Source: Pseudomonas peradeniyensis (GTDB taxonomy: Bacteria > Pseudomonadota > Gammaproteobacteria > Pseudomonadales > Pseudomonadaceae). From it: a stretch of 64,000 bases of DNA. The DNA is taken from the NCBI RefSeq assembly GCF_014268935.2, contig NZ_JABWRJ020000005.1, positions 62,001 through 126,000 of the forward strand, read 5' to 3'. Of this stretch, positions 38,746 through 48,800 are shown in pieces. The translations under genes and the position numbers were made by a program. The stretch's first letter is position 1. The number at the start of each line of letters is the position of its first letter. The notes under the pieces were generated by a model. The model searched no databases. It was given only the letters and a program-made list of their open reading frames with translations, and had not been told where the DNA came from.

Positions 38746-40890
38746 TCACAGCGCCGCGCCGATACGGCCTTTGCGCAGCGCATCGATGACCGCGTCCTTC
38801 GGCCCATCGGCGACGATCTTGCCGTTGTCCAGTACCAGCAGCCGGTCCACCAGGCTGAGCATCGAGGTGCGGTGGGTGACCAGCAGCAGGGTCTTGCCCG
38901 GCACCCAGTCCAGCAGGCGCTGGCGCAGTTGCTCCTCGCTGCTGTTGTCCATGTGGCTGGTGGGTTCGTCGAGGATCAGGATCGGCGGCTCCAGCAGCAG
39001 GGCCCGGGCCAGCAGCACGGCCTGGCGCTGGCCACCGGACAACAGCTGGCCGCGCTCGCCTACCGGGCGGTCAAAGCCCTGCGGGTGCTGGCGGGCCAGT
39101 TCGCTGACCCCGGTCAGCTCGGCCACCTCGAGCATGCGCGCATCGCTGACATGGCGGGCGCCGAGGGTGAGGTTGTCACGCAGGCTGCCGGCCAGCAGGG
39201 GCAGGTCATGGGCCACGTAGCCGAGCTGGCTGCGCAGGTCGGCGATGTCCAGCTGGCGCAGGTCGAGGTTGTCCAGCAACACCTGGCCTTCGTCAGGGTG
39301 ATGGAAGCCCATCAGCAGGCGGGCGAGGGTACTCTTGCCCGAGCCGCTGCGGCCGATGATGCCGATGCGCTCGCCCGGCTTGAGCGTGGCGCTGACATCG
39401 TTGAGCGCCGGGGCCGTTTGCCCGGCATAGCGGAAGGTGGCGTGGTTGATGGTGATGCCACCCTGCAGCGCGGTGTGCTCCAGGGCCTGGTGCTCGGCCT
39501 CGCGTTCCTGGGGCAGGCTCATCAGCGCGTCGGTGCTGCGCATGGTCAGCTGCGCCTGCTGGTAGCGGGTGATCAGCCCGGCGATCTGGCCCAGCGGCGC
39601 GAGGACCCGGCTGCCGAGCATGTAGCTGGCCACCAGCGCGCCGACGCTGAGGTTGCCGGCGATGATGCTGTACACCCCGGCGACGATGGTGGCCATGCCG
39701 CAGAACTGCTGGATGAACAGCGTGCCGTTGCTGGCCAGCGAAGACAGGTTGCGGGCATGGGCGTCGAGGCGGGCGATGGCGCCGTTGGTGTGTTCCCACT
39801 GGTACTGGCGCTCGCTTTCGGCGCCGCAGGCCTTGAGGGTTTCCAGGCCGCCGAGGGTCTCGATCAGCAACGCCTGGCGCACCGCGCCGAGGCTCAGGCT
39901 CTTCTGCACCGTGTCACGCAGGCGTACCTGGATGAACAGCGCCAGACCCACGGCCAGCGGGAAGGCGATCAGCGGGATTACTACCAGCCAGCCGCCGAGC
40001 AGGCCGATCACCAGCAGCATCAGCGCCACGAACGGCAGGTCGATGATGCTGGTCAGGGTGACCGCGGTGAGGAATTCGCGCAGCCCCTGGAAGTCATGAA
40101 TGCTCTGGGCGAAGCCGCCGATGGTGGCGGGTCGCGCCTTCATGCTCATGCCGGTGATGCGTTCGAACAAGGTGGCCGAGAGAATCAGGTCGGTCTTCTT
40201 GCCGGCCTGGTCCAGCAGGTGCGCACGAACCATGCGCAGCACCAGCTCGAAGGCGGTGCCGATGAACAGCCCGGCGACCAATACCCACAGGGTGGACAGC
40301 GCCTGGTTGGGCACCACGCGGTCGTAGGTCTGCATGACGAACAGCGGCACCATCAACCCCAGCAGGTTGATCAGCAGACTGGCCAGCAGGGCATCGCCAT
40401 ACAGCCAGCGCGAGTGGCGCAGGGTGTCGCGGAACCAGGCATTGACCCGTGGGATCAGCGGGGCGCGCACCTCCTCCAGGGTATGGCGAGGACGGGCGAA
40501 CAGGACCTGGCCGCTGTAGGCCTCGGCCAGGGCATCGCGTTCGACCCACTGCTCGCCGCCTTCGGCTTCGCACGGCAGCAGCAGGGCCCGGCCGTTGTCC
40601 GCCCAGCGCTGCAGCACGGCGCTGCGGCCGTCGTTGAGGATCAGCAGAACCGGCAGGTTGAGTGCCGAGATGGCGTCCAGGTCACGTTGCAGCACCCGCG
40701 CCTGCAACCCCGCCCGCGCGGCGGCGCGGGGCAGCAGGGCCAGGGGCATGCGTTGCTCGGCCAGCGGCAGGCCGCTGCACAGGCTGGCGCGGCTGGCAGG
40801 GCAGCCGTGCAGCTTGCACAGGATCAGCAGGCCATCGAGCAACGGATCATCAACATCCAGGCGCGGTTGCGCGCTTTGCATACTGGTCAC
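38746..40890 (-). CDS. Type I secretion ABC transporter (LapB family)
   Basis: 714 residues, close to the LapB length I recall (718). The GTG start has AGGAG 9 bases before it. An N-terminal C39-like domain (about 1-140) begins DPLLDGLLILCKLHGCPASR; it lacks a clear catalytic Cys-His pair, as usual for adhesin exporters. Membrane helices follow (about 165-440). The ATPase carries Walker A GRSGSGKST, signature LLSGGQRQAV and Walker B ILILDEPTSHMD. It powers export of the RTX adhesin. It lies 55 bases upstream of the HlyD gene, and that gap carries one REP half-site. Confidence 0.93.
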   Translation of the reverse strand: MTSMQSAQPRLDVDDPLLDGLLILCKLHGCPASRASLCSGLPLAEQRMPLALLPRAAARAGLQARVLQRDLDAISALNLPVLLILNDGRSAVLQRWADNGRALLLPCEAEGGEQWVERDALAEAYSGQVLFARPRHTLEEVRAPLIPRVNAWFRDTLRHSRWLYGDALLASLLINLLGLMVPLFVMQTYDRVVPNQALSTLWVLVAGLFIGTAFELVLRMVRAHLLDQAGKKTDLILSATLFERITGMSMKARPATIGGFAQSIHDFQGLREFLTAVTLTSIIDLPFVALMLLVIGLLGGWLVVIPLIAFPLAVGLALFIQVRLRDTVQKSLSLGAVRQALLIETLGGLETLKACGAESERQYQWEHTNGAIARLDAHARNLSSLASNGTLFIQQFCGMATIVAGVYSIIAGNLSVGALVASYMLGSRVLAPLGQIAGLITRYQQAQLTMRSTDALMSLPQEREAEHQALEHTALQGGITINHATFRYAGQTAPALNDVSATLKPGERIGIIGRSGSGKSTLARLLMGFHHPDEGQVLLDNLDLRQLDIADLRSQLGYVAHDLPLLAGSLRDNLTLGARHVSDARMLEVAELTGVSELARQHPQGFDRPVGERGQLLSGGQRQAVLLARALLLEPPILILDEPTSHMDNSSEEQLRQRLLDWVPGKTLLLVTHRTSMLSLVDRLLVLDNGKIVADGPKDAVIDALRKGRIGAAL

Positions 40891-40958
40891 GATGGCCTAC
40901 TCCTGCCGCGGTGGACGGGAAATGGGCGCTGGCGAAAAGTCCCTTGTCTCGTCAGAAC

Positions 40959-42332
40959 CTAACGCATGTCGGGCAGTTTCGCCTCGTTGCGTACTTCGGT
41001 CTTGGCGATGGCCTCGGGCGGCAGCGAGATGTGCTGCTTGCTCAGCAACTCACCCATGGTCGCCAGGACCCGGTACATGGAGAACTCCTCGGTGTAGCGC
41101 ACTTCGGTGTAGCGCCGGTTGGCGTTGTACAGCTCGTTCTCGCTGTCGAGCACGTCGAGCAGGGTACGCTGGCCCAGGCCGAACTGGTCCTGGTAGGCGG
41201 CGCGCACGCGCTGGGTGGTTTCGGCGTACTCGCGGGCGCTCGGGGTCTGCTTGCGGGCGTTGTTCATCGCGTTCCAGGCCAGGCTGAGGTTTTCGTTCAG
41301 CTCGCGCAGGGCGTTGTTGCGGATGTCCATTGCCTGGTTGATCTTGTGCGCGTCGGACTGCAGGCGGGCCTTGTCGCTGCCGCCGCGGAACAGGTTGTAG
41401 CTGAGCTCGACGCCGGCCTGCCAGTCGTTGTTGTCATGGCCCTTCTGGCCGCCGATGTTGTTGTTGGCGCCGGTGGCCAGCACCGCGTCCAGGCGCGGGT
41501 AGAAGGGCGACTTGGCCACTTCGTATTGCTGCTCGGCGGAGCGCACGTCAGCCTGGGCCGATTTGAGGTAGGGGTTGTTCTCCAGCATGCCCTGGCGGGC
41601 ATTGAGCAGGTCACCCGGTACTTCACCCTTGATCGTGACCGGTGTTTCCAGCTCGTCCGGCATGCGCCCGACTACGCTGTAGAAGTTGGCCTCGGCGTCG
41701 GCCAGGTCGACCTCGGCGGTGTCCAGGTTGTTCTCGGCCAGGGCGCGACGGGCGCGGGACTGGTCGAGGTCGGCGGTGCTGCCCACGCCACGTTCGCTGC
41801 GCAGGCCGATCTGGTCGTTGACCCGCAGGTGGGCCTGCAGGTTGTTCTTGGCCAGGGTCACCAGTTCGCGGCGCTTGAGTACCTCGAGGTAGACCTCGAT
41901 GGCGCGCAGGGCGATGCTCTCGGCGGTGGCCTGGGTGTAGTAGGCGCGCGAGGTGGCCACCGCCTCGGTGCGGGCGACTTCGTTGGAGGTGTTGAAGCCG
42001 TCGAACAGCATCTGCCGCAGACGCAGTTCGGACTGGGTGTAGTTGAGGGTTTCCTTGTTGTGGTTACGCGTACCGTCGGGGTTGAAGCCGCGGGTGTTGG
42101 TGTTGTCCGAGCGTTGCCGGCCGTAGCCTGCGACCAGATCGACGGTTGGGTAGTACCCCCCGCGGGCGAACTTCACATCCTCGTCGGCCGACAGCCTGCT
42201 GTTGCGGCTGGCGCTGATCTCGGGATGCTGGTCCACGGCGTTCTGGACAGCCTCGGTGATCGACATCGCCTGACTGTTGGCACACGCCATGGCCAACAAA
42301 ATCGCACTGGTGATGGGGGTTAAAGCGCGCAT
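40959..42332 (-). CDS. TolC-family outer-membrane channel of the adhesin exporter
   Basis: 457 residues. The ATG at 42332 (MRALTPITSAILLAMACANS) has GGGAG 9 bases upstream and starts with a signal peptide ending near NSQA; two upstream in-frame ATGs are less likely. The mature part has the duplicated TolC pattern of long helices and short beta strands: SITEAVQNAVDQHPEISASR near the start, then RGVGSTADLDQSRARRALAE, and GLGQRTLLDVLDSENELYNA in the second repeat. It completes the tripartite exporter. It resembles AggA/LapE channels. It is divergent from the adhesin gene across about 490 bases. Confidence 0.92.
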   Translation of the reverse strand: MRALTPITSAILLAMACANSQAMSITEAVQNAVDQHPEISASRNSRLSADEDVKFARGGYYPTVDLVAGYGRQRSDNTNTRGFNPDGTRNHNKETLNYTQSELRLRQMLFDGFNTSNEVARTEAVATSRAYYTQATAESIALRAIEVYLEVLKRRELVTLAKNNLQAHLRVNDQIGLRSERGVGSTADLDQSRARRALAENNLDTAEVDLADAEANFYSVVGRMPDELETPVTIKGEVPGDLLNARQGMLENNPYLKSAQADVRSAEQQYEVAKSPFYPRLDAVLATGANNNIGGQKGHDNNDWQAGVELSYNLFRGGSDKARLQSDAHKINQAMDIRNNALRELNENLSLAWNAMNNARKQTPSAREYAETTQRVRAAYQDQFGLGQRTLLDVLDSENELYNANRRYTEVRYTEEFSMYRVLATMGELLSKQHISLPPEAIAKTEVRNEAKLPDMR

Positions 42333-42820
42333 GGGGTACATCTCCCTGGTCTTGAATAATGTCCTGCTAATCGCCAAAAAAATGACGAAAAATTAGAATC
42401 AAACCGTTTCAGGTTTGTAACAACAGAGCTAAGAACATTTATCGGGCGAGCTAAGAAGATTTTTTCATAAGATATATGCGAAAAAAAACTTATGCGGTCT
42501 AAGGAATCCGCGACATTGTTTCATTCAGGCGGTTACGGGAATTGGCTGGGACAGGCGATTTTCGGGCCTTGGTGAAAGTTCCAGATTTTTTGCAGCTAAG
42601 GAGACAGGGGAGGAAGGCGAAAGCGGAATTTGGCGACAGAAAAATGGCACTCAATAATGGCCATTCGCCCTTCTCGCTATCGCGGCAGTCGTCACAAGGA
42701 GCGTGGTTTCTCACGAACGTGACAGCAACGATCCACCAGCCATGGCACTCGGAACGTTGCGCACATTACCCGGCACGCCTTGATCTGCGAAAAGCCCATC
42801 GGCAGGGGAGGCGTACGCTC
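42333..42820. promoter_or_regulatory. Divergent control region of the adhesin locus
   Basis: This 488-base region has no convincing gene. Its first 160 bases are AT-rich. It contains the dyad CAAACC-N6-GGTTTG (42400-42417), two direct copies of GAGCTAAGAA 22 bases apart (42426-42435 and 42448-42457, two helix turns), and CATAAG-N17-CTTATG (42466-42494). These are candidate operators for activators or repressors of the exporter and adhesin genes. A clear promoter could not be fixed. The later part, from about 42540, is open in the adhesin frame but shows no homology. Confidence 0.55.
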
Positions 42821-45800
42821 ATGGCTAAATTAGTCGGTGTAGTCGGCAAGGTGATCGGCCAGGTATTCGCGGTGGGCGACGATGGTCATCGCCGCCTGTT
42901 GGTGGAGGGCGACCGGTTATTCGCCGGCGAACAGCTCGAGACCGGCAGCGAGGGCGCCGTGGCGGTGCGGCTGCAAAATGGCGCGCAGCTGACCCTGGGT
43001 CGCGGCAGCAGCCTGGAGATGACCACCGACCTGCTGGCCAATCGCGCGCCCCATGTGCAGGCGCCGGACGCGCAGCCCAGCGAGGCCCAGCTCAGTGATG
43101 TCGAGCAGCTGCAAAAAGCCATTGCCGCAGGCGCCGACCCCACGCAGGAGGCCGAGGCGACGGCGGCGGGCGGCAACCCGTCGGGTGTGTCGGGGGCGCT
43201 CGGCGGGGGGCACAGTTTCGTGATACTGACCGAGGTGGCCGCCCGGGTGGATCCCACCATCGGCTTCCCCACCGCAGGATTCAACGGTTTCCCCCTGCTG
43301 GCCAATCTCGAACTCGGTGGCCTCGACGGCAACGACGATGGGCCGCTGCCGGCCAGTACCCCCGTGATCGACAATCCGGTCAGCCTTAATGGCCTGGATA
43401 TCAGCCCCGCCGAATTGACCCTGGACGAAGCCAACCTGCCCCAGGGCTCGGCCAGCAATCCGGCGGCCCTGACCCAGTCAGGCAGCTTCACGGTGGTGGC
43501 TGCCGACGGCGTGTTCAACCTCAGTGTCGGCGGCATCAATGTGGTCACGGCGGGCGTGGTCACCGGCGTCGGGCAGTCCATCGTCACCGGGCTCGGCAAT
43601 GTGCTGACCATCACCGGCTACAACCCGGCCACCGGCGTGGTGAGCTACAGCTACACCCTGACCGGCGCCGAGCATCACCCGGACGGCGCGGGCAGCAATA
43701 CCCTGGGCGAGCAGTTCCCGGTGCTGGTCAGCGACACGGATGGCGACGTCGCCAGTGGCACGCTCGACGTGATCATCCGTGACGATGTGCCACGGGCGGT
43801 GAACGACACCAATGCGACCGCTGCCACCGAGCAGCATGTGGAACTCAGCGGCAATGTGCTGAGCAACGATATCCAGGGGGCGGACCGCATCCCCAGCGGT
43901 CCGGTGGTGGCCGGCACCTTCGTCGGCACCTACGGCACACTGGTCCTGGCGGCGGACGGTTCCTACACCTACACCCTCAACACCAACGACCCGGACTTCA
44001 AGAACCTGCACGGCGGTGGCAACGGGGTGGAGACCTTCACCTACACCCTGAAGGACGCCGACGGCGATACCAGCACCGCGACCCTGACCCTGAACGTCAG
44101 CAACCTCGACGATCCGGTGACGCTGGGCGGTCTGAACGTGAACGGTGGCGAACTGACCGTCTACGAGAAGAACCTGGCCGACGGCAGCGCGCCGAACCCA
44201 GGTGCACTGACCCAGAGCGGCACCTTCACGGTCGCAGCGCCGGACGGCCTGCAATCCTTGAGCGTCGGCGGCATCAGCGTGGTCAGTGGCGGCGTGGCGG
44301 CGAGCTTCCCGCAGTCGATCACCACGGCCCTGGGCAATACCCTGACCATCACCGGCTACAACCCGGCCACGGGCGTGATCAGCTACAGCTATACCTTGCT
44401 GGACAATGAGAGCCACGCCAACGGCGACGGCGCCAACAGCCTGTCCGAGCACTTCACCGTCACGGCCACGGACACCGACGGCAGCACGGCCAATGGCTCG
44501 CTGGACGTGAACATCGTTGATGACCTGCCCAAGGCCAACCCTGATTCGGCCAGTGTCGTCGAAGGCGGCACGGTCAGCGGCAACGTGCTCGACAACGACA
44601 CCTCAGGCGCCGACGTGCGCGCCGATGGCAAGTACGTGGTCGGCGTGCGGGCCGGCGCCGATACCTCGACCTCGGCCAGCGGCCAGCTGGGCACCCAGGT
44701 CCAGGGCCAGTACGGCTACTTGACCCTGGATGCCCAGGGCAATGCCACCTATCACGCCAACCCCAACGCCGTGGCACCTGCCGGGGCAACGGACGTGTTC
44801 GTCTACACCGTGCGGGACAGTGACGGTGACGAAAGCACCACCACCATCACCATCGACGTACGTGATTGCTCGCTGATCGCCGGTGCCGACAGCGAGGTCA
44901 CGGTCTACGAGAAAGCCCTCGACCTGACCAAGGATGGCAACGACCTGGCCGCAGGGAATGTGGTCGGCAGCCAGCCAGGCTCGACCGGCGAGACGGCCAG
45001 CGGCTCGCTGGCCAGCTCCATCAGTGGCGGAACCGGGGCGCTGACCTTCACCCTGGTCGGCAATGCCACCGGCCAGTACGGCCAGATCCAGCTGAATGCC
45101 GATGGCTCCTACACCTACACCCTGACCTCGGCGCCGAATTCGCCGAATCACGTCAACGACGGGCCGAACGTGCTGACGGAAACCTTTACTTACCAGGTGA
45201 CGGATTCGCTCGGCAACTCGACCACCAGCACCATCGTGATCAGCATCGTCGACGACGTGCCCAAGGCTCACAGCGACTTTGCCAATGTCTACGAAGGCGG
45301 CACCGTCAGCGGCAATGTGCTGGTCAACGATGTGATCGGCGCGGACGTGCCGGCCGATGGCAAGTACGTGGTCGGCGTGCGCGCAGGCAGCGACACCTCG
45401 ACCTCGGCCATTGGCCAGCTGGGCAGCAATGTGGTTGGGCAGTATGGCTACCTGACCCTCGACGCCCAGGGCAACGCCACCTATCACGCCAACCCCGACA
45501 GCGTGGCGCCGGCCGGAGCCACGGACGTGTTCGTCTACACCATCCGCGACGCCGATGGCGACGAGAGCACCACCACCATCACCATCGATGTGCACGATAT
45601 CTCGCTGGTCGCCTGCCCGGACGACACGGCCAAGGTCTACGAGAAAGCCCTGGACCTGACCAAGGATGGCAACGACCTGGCCGCAGGTACCGTCACCGGC
45701 AGCGATCCGCATGCCACTACGGAAACCACCAGCGGCTCGCTGGCCGGTTCGGTCAGTGGCGGCATCGGTGCCCTGACCTTCACCCTGGTGGGTAATGCCG

Positions 45801-48800
45801 CCGGGCAGTATGGCCAGATCCAGCTGAACAGCGATGGCACCTATACCTACACCCTGACCTCGGCGCCGAACTCGCCCAACCATGCCAACGATGGCCCGAA
45901 CGTGGTCACCGAGAGCTTCACTTATCAGGTGAAGGATTCGCTCGGCAACACCACCACCAGCACCATCGTGGTCAGCATCGTCGACGACGTGCCCAAGGCC
46001 CATTGCGATGTGGCTTCGGTCAAGGAGGGCGCCAGTGTCAGCGGCAACGTGCTGGACAACGACGTGGTCGGCGCCGATGTGCGTACCGACGGACAATACG
46101 TGGTCGGCGTGCGAGCAGGCTCTGACACCTCGACGTCAGCCATCGGCCATGTCGGCGACACGATCGTCGGCCAGTACGGCTACCTGACCCTGGACAGCCA
46201 AGGCAACGCCACCTACCACGCCAACCCCGACAGCGTGCCGCCCGCCGGGGCGACCGACAGCTTCGTCTACACCATCCGTGATGCCGATGGCGACGAGAGC
46301 ACCACGACCATCCGCATCAATGTCCAGGACAGCAAGCTGGTGGCGTGCGAGGACAACGACGTCACCGTCTACGAAAAAGCCCTGGACCTGCACAAGGATG
46401 GCAACGACCTGGCCGCCGGCAGCGTGACCGGCAGCGACCCGGGTTCCACCGGCGAGACCGCCTCCGGCAGCCTGGTCGGCTCGGTGCATGGCGGCGTCGG
46501 CGCCCTGACCTACAGCCTGGTCGGCAATGCCGTGGGCCAGTTCGGTCAGATCCAGCTCAACGGTGACGGCTCCTACACCTACACCCTGACCTCGGCGCCG
46601 AAGACCCCGGGTGGCGCCAACGACGGGGCCAACACCGTCAACGAGTACTTCACCTACAAGGCCACCGACGCCCTGGGCAACAGCGTCACCAGCACCATCG
46701 CCATCAACATCGTCGACGATGTGCCGACGGTGCGGTGCGCGGTGCGCAGCATGACGCCCGGCCAAGTGGACTCCAACATCCTGCTGGTGGTGGACGTTTC
46801 CAGCAGCATGGCCGCAAGCTCAGGCGTGCCGGGATTGACCCGCCTGGAGCTGGCCAAGCAGGCCATCAATGCCTTGCTCGACAAGTACGACGAGATGGGC
46901 GACATCAAGGTGCAGATCGTCACCTTCGGCACCGGCGCCGAGATGAAGACGCCGGTGTGGGTCTCGATCAGCGAGGCCAAGAGCCTGATCGCCGGGCTCA
47001 ATCCCGGCGGCTCGACCTACTACGACTCGGCCGCCACCAAGGCCCAGGAAGCCTTCGCCACCACCGGCAAGCTGGTGGGGGCGCAGAACATCAGCTACTT
47101 CTTCTCCGACGGCGAGCCCACCAACGGCCACGCCATGACGGCGCCGCGCGAGGCCGCCTGGGAAACCTTCCTCGACAACAACGGCATCAAGTCCTACGCC
47201 ATCGGCATGGGCAGCGGCGTCAACGAGGGCAACCTCGACCCGCTGGCCTACGACGGCAGCAGCCATACCGACACCAACTCGGTGGTGGTCACCGACCTCA
47301 GCCAGCTGAGTGCGGTGCTCTCCGGCACGGTGCAGGGCGCGCCGATCACCGGCAGCCTGATGAGCGGCGGCGACTTCGGGGCCGACGGCGGCTTCATCAA
47401 GGCGCTGCTGGTGGACGGCACCACCTACACCTACGATCCGAAGGCCAATGGCGGGCAGGGCGGCTATGCGGTCAGTGGCGGGGTGGACAAGGCCTCGTTC
47501 GACACCGTCAGCAACAGCCTGAACATCAAGACCGGCCTGGGCGGCACCCTGGTGGTGGACATGGACAACGGCGAGTTCACCTACACACCGCCGAAGGACA
47601 ACGGCAGCGGCCAGGTGGAGAAGTTCGGCTTCACCGCCAGCGACAACGACGGCGATACCCGCAGCGCCAGCCTGACGGTGAACATCAACAGCAACGGCGC
47701 GCCGGTCGCCGGCGCCGACCACATCATCACCAACATCAAGGGCGCCACCCTGAGCGTGCCGGCAGAGGCCTTGCTGGCCAATGACAGCGATCCGGACCAC
47801 GACACCCTGAGCGCCACGCCGACCACCTTCAACACCAACTTCGCCGACAAGGGCGCGGGCTTCACGGCGGGCACGCAGGCGCAGACCATCACCTTCAACG
47901 CCACCGCCAACAAGGCCGAGAACCAGTTGCGCGACCTGGCCCGCAGCGAGTTCACCAGCCTCAACGGCAGCATGACCGCCGCCCTGGTGGTGGCCGGTTA
48001 CCTGGGCTCGATCAGCAGCGCCAACGCCAATGACGAGGACACCCTGACGGTCACCCTGCGCAAGGGCGAGACCCTGACCCTCGACCATGACCGGCCTGCC
48101 GGCAACCTGCTGATGGAGTGGAAGGATGCCAGCGGCAGCTACCAGACCATCGCCGATGGCGGCAGCTTCACGGCTACCCATGACGGCGTGTACAGCATCC
48201 ACGTGATCAACACCGAGAACGCCTCGGGCAACAGCAAGGCCGCCGAGAACTACAAGCTGAGCCTGGTGGTGGACTACAGCAACGCCAGCAATGACGACTA
48301 CCACGGCAGCTACAGCGTCAGCGACAACCACGGCGGCACGGCCACCGGTGCAGTGGACATCACCTACCAGGCCGGCAATACGCTCACGGGTACTGCCGGG
48401 GACGATGTGCTGTTGGCCGGAACGGGCGACACCACCCTGCACGGCGGCAACGGCAACGATGTGCTGGTGGCCGGCGCAGGCAACAACAGCCTGTATGGCG
48501 GCGACGGCGACGACCTGCTGATCGGCGGGCCGGGCAATGACCTGCTCGACGGCGGCCCCGGCAACGACACCGCCAGCTATGCCAGGGCAAGCAGTGGCGT
48601 GACTGTCGACCTGAGCCATCTCGGCCAGCAGAACACCGTCGGCGCGGGGCTGGATACCCTCAACGGCATCGAGAACCTGATCGGCTCGGACTACAACGAC
48701 ACCCTGACCGGCAACGACGGCGACAACCTGCTTAATGGCGGCACGGGCAACGATGTGCTCAGGGGCGGTGCCGGCAACGACATCCTGATTGGCGGACGCG

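Noticed and set aside
42542..42820. In-frame extension of 93 codons before the adhesin start
   Set aside because: The retention module begins at MAKLVGVVGKV (42821) with a good ribosome-binding site; the upstream codons show no homology and lie in control DNA.
43121..43132. Second Ala-Ala-Gly (IAAG, residues 101-104) as an alternative LapG cut site
   Set aside because: It lies in the conserved helix QKAIAAGADPT of the retention module, while TAAG at 114-117 sits in the usual flexible linker before the GGGHSF motif.
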